DNA of 7,814 nucleotides, taken from contig CAIYCZ010000365.1 in assembly GCA_903924805.1 (NCBI GenBank), forward strand, positions 1-7,814, given 5' to 3'. This document shows positions 6,719-7,814 of this stretch, one piece after another. The stretch is from an uncultured delta proteobacterium (GTDB lineage: Bacteria > Desulfobacterota > WTBG01 > CAIYCZ01). Position 1 is the stretch's first letter; the number at the start of each line of letters is the position of its first letter. The notes under the pieces were generated by a model, which did no database searches, was not told the DNA's origin, and was given only the letters and a program-made list of their open reading frames with translations. The position numbers were made by a program, and so were the translations under genes.

Positions 6719-7312
6719 TTATGCTGCACTACCTGCTGCAATCAGAAACATGATTCCTTTGCGCACCATCATTACCCCGATTGCCGCAAGAATCAGGCTT
6801 GAAAGCTTTGATATGGTCCTGGTGCCGGCTTTCCCGAGAAAACGGTTAATTGACTCTGACATCAGGAACACGATTCCGGCAATTGCAATATTGATGATCG
6901 TGGCAGATACCGTGGGGATAAGTCCATGCTGACTTATCAAAAGCAGTGTTGTGGTGAGCACCCCGGGTCCTACAATCAATGGCACACCCAGCGGCACCGC
7001 ACCCGGGCCTTCCGGGTCAATCTGGAGCCGCTGTTTCTGGGCAGTAATAAGATCACTTAAGGAAAGTATGAACAGAAGCGCTCCGCCGGCAATCATGAAA
7101 TCGGCAACCGTGATGCCAAGCAGCCTGAGTATCCCCTGGCCGATGAAAAGGAATACCAGCGCAACAACCGTTGCCGTTAAAACTGATTCAAATATAATGC
7201 GCCTGACTTTTGGCCGCTCCAGCCCCTGTGTCAGCTGCATAAACAGCGGCAGAATGCCCAGCGCATCAACAGCAACAAACATGGGTACAAAGCAGAGCCA
7301 GAAGGTATTCAT
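6719..7312 (-). CDS. MarC-family integral membrane protein (UPF0056)
   Basis: This is a 197-aa inner-membrane protein of the size usual for the MarC family, with about six helices at residues 2-24, 42-66, 70-90, 105-128, 133-152 and 168-194. Family signatures are PMFVAVDALGILPLF near the N-terminus and the second-half motif AVPLGVPLIVGPG (105-117). MarC proteins were once linked to multiple antibiotic resistance in E. coli, a role later withdrawn; their transported substrate is unsettled. The start ATG at 7312 has a good GGAGG site seven to eight bases upstream. It is the first gene of a probable operon with the alpha/beta hydrolase. The family call is firm; the function is not known. Confidence 0.92.
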   Translation of the reverse strand: MNTFWLCFVPMFVAVDALGILPLFMQLTQGLERPKVRRIIFESVLTATVVALVFLFIGQGILRLLGITVADFMIAGGALLFILSLSDLITAQKQRLQIDPEGPGAVPLGVPLIVGPGVLTTTLLLISQHGLIPTVSATIINIAIAGIVFLMSESINRFLGKAGTRTISKLSSLILAAIGVMMVRKGIMFLIAAGSAA

Positions 7313-7347
7313 ACAGCGCCCTCCAAGCTATTATTCTTTAAAAAGAA

Positions 7348-7374
7348 CCTATAAGATAATACGTTTCATGTCAA
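7348..7374 (-). promoter_or_regulatory. Candidate promoter for the MarC-hydrolase operon
   Basis: A perfect -35 hexamer TTGACA is read on the minus strand at 7374-7369. The best -10 candidates are weak: TATAGG (7353-7348) at 15-bp spacing or TAGGTT (7351-7346) at 17-bp spacing. The site lies about 35 bases upstream of the MarC-like ATG and downstream of the terminator of the preceding gene, the expected place for an operon promoter. Confidence 0.45.
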
Positions 7375-7424
7375 CAAAATCACAGATTTTCTCTGAAAAG
7401 TCCCATCAGTTTTCACAACACTCC

Positions 7425-7477
7425 TATAAAAACAAAAAAGCACTCAACCTCGAATCAGTTTCGGGAGTAAGTGCTTT
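7425..7477 (-). terminator. Rho-independent terminator of the HTH gene
   Basis: On the minus strand an outer stem AAAGCACT (7477-7470) / AGTGCTTT (7444-7437) encloses an inner stem of six pairs (7465-7460 with 7454-7449, one G-T wobble) and a five-base loop. It is followed by a T-rich run, TTTTTTGTTTTT, ending near 7428. It sits about 40 bases after the HTH stop and before the MarC promoter. The opposite strand also ends in a short T-rich tract, so weak bidirectional action is possible. Confidence 0.8.
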
Positions 7478-7515
7478 ATTTTCATGCAGTAAAAAGAAAC
7501 CTGTGCGCAAACAGC

Positions 7516-7814
7516 TTAAGCAAATTCCAATCTCAGCTTTTTCCCCACCACCGATGCAGCTTTCTTAAGGGTATAAAGAGTCACAGATTCATTATCAGGA
7601 TCAAGCAGCCTGTCTATTGCCGCCCTGCTTGTTTTCATCCTTCTGGCCATATCGGTTTTAGTGAGATGCTTCTGCTTCATCAAATCCTCAAGTTGCATGG
7701 CAAGAAGCCGTTTTATTGCAGCCTCTGTGCATTCTTCATAAATGCCTTCATCCTTCAGAAAATCATCAAAGCGATCTCCTAAATTCTTTTTAGTAATTGG
7801 AATAATAGTATCTC
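7516..7814 (-). CDS. XRE-type helix-turn-helix regulator, antitoxin-like; 5' end outside window
   Basis: The last 98 codons of this gene are visible, ending in TAA at 7518-7516. An internal ATG at 7698 would give only 60 residues, but the frame stays open upstream to the window edge. The upstream part encodes sensible family sequence (LGDRFDDFLKDEGIYEE, then AAIKRLLAMQLEDLM), so the true start lies outside. The helix-turn-helix is LTKTDMARRMKTSRAAIDRL, followed by LDPDNESVTLYTLKKAAS and a C-terminal GKKLRLEF strand. This pattern matches small XRE/HigA-like proteins of about 95-105 aa, many of which are antitoxins paired with RelE/HigB-type toxins. Any toxin partner would have to be upstream beyond 7814, since downstream there is only a terminator. 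It probably binds DNA and autoregulates, which is inferred from the family. Confidence 0.82.
   Translation of the reverse strand, partial: DTIIPITKKNLGDRFDDFLKDEGIYEECTEAAIKRLLAMQLEDLMKQKHLTKTDMARRMKTSRAAIDRLLDPDNESVTLYTLKKAASVVGKKLRLEFA

Noticed and set aside
6691..6741. Upstream ATG at 6741 for the alpha/beta hydrolase
   Set aside because: It overlaps the end of the MarC-like gene and gives a hydrophilic leader with no family resemblance, while ATG 6690 has a well-spaced AGGGA.
6951..7568. 205-codon plus-strand open frame opposite the MarC-like gene
   Set aside because: It is antisense to a clearly recognisable gene, has low-complexity composition, and crosses the promoter and terminator; a shadow frame.

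Overview
The window looks like chromosomal DNA from an anaerobic or facultatively anaerobic Gram-negative bacterium. Gene density is moderate, Shine-Dalgarno sites are ordinary, and the GC content appears moderate. A two-cluster ferredoxin fused to a DUF169 domain fits an anaerobe such as a member of Desulfobacterota or Nitrospirota. That placement is inference; no rRNA or other phylogenetic marker is present.

Left half (1-4729): two large polytopic membrane proteins with the features of GT-C glycosyltransferases (ArnT/PMT-like) are transcribed divergently from a 267-bp intergenic region. The left one, on the minus strand, is open from a GTG at 2278 to the window edge, with at least 759 codons and no stop, so it is a 3'-truncated view of a real gene. 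The right one (2546-4729, 727 aa) is complete. Both have an N-terminal transmembrane helix, an Asp-rich motif in the first extracytoplasmic loop, many further helices and a long soluble C-terminal part. They probably move sugars from a lipid carrier onto an envelope glycan, lipid or protein. The intergenic region holds an imperfect inverted-repeat element with 9-bp terminal arms and 8-bp tandem units. The right gene also seems to carry an in-frame palindromic repeat insertion.

Middle (4758-5814): a 49-codon single-helix membrane protein gene starts 28 bp after the right glycosyltransferase. It is followed by a ferredoxin/DUF169 fusion gene with a strong ribosome binding site. All three lie on the plus strand and could be co-transcribed.

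Right part, minus strand (7814-5899): an XRE-type helix-turn-helix protein, probably an antitoxin-like regulator, enters from beyond the right edge and ends at 7516. A clear Rho-independent terminator follows it. A candidate promoter then precedes a likely two-gene operon of a MarC-family membrane protein and an alpha/beta hydrolase. The hydrolase converges on the DUF169 gene, and a degenerate interspersed repeat fills the 84-bp gap.

I see no CRISPR array, tRNA, rRNA, transposase or phage module, and no convincing new multi-gene system. The most notable items are the coding-sequence repeat insertion, the intergenic repeat, the small membrane protein and the ferredoxin-DUF169 fusion.
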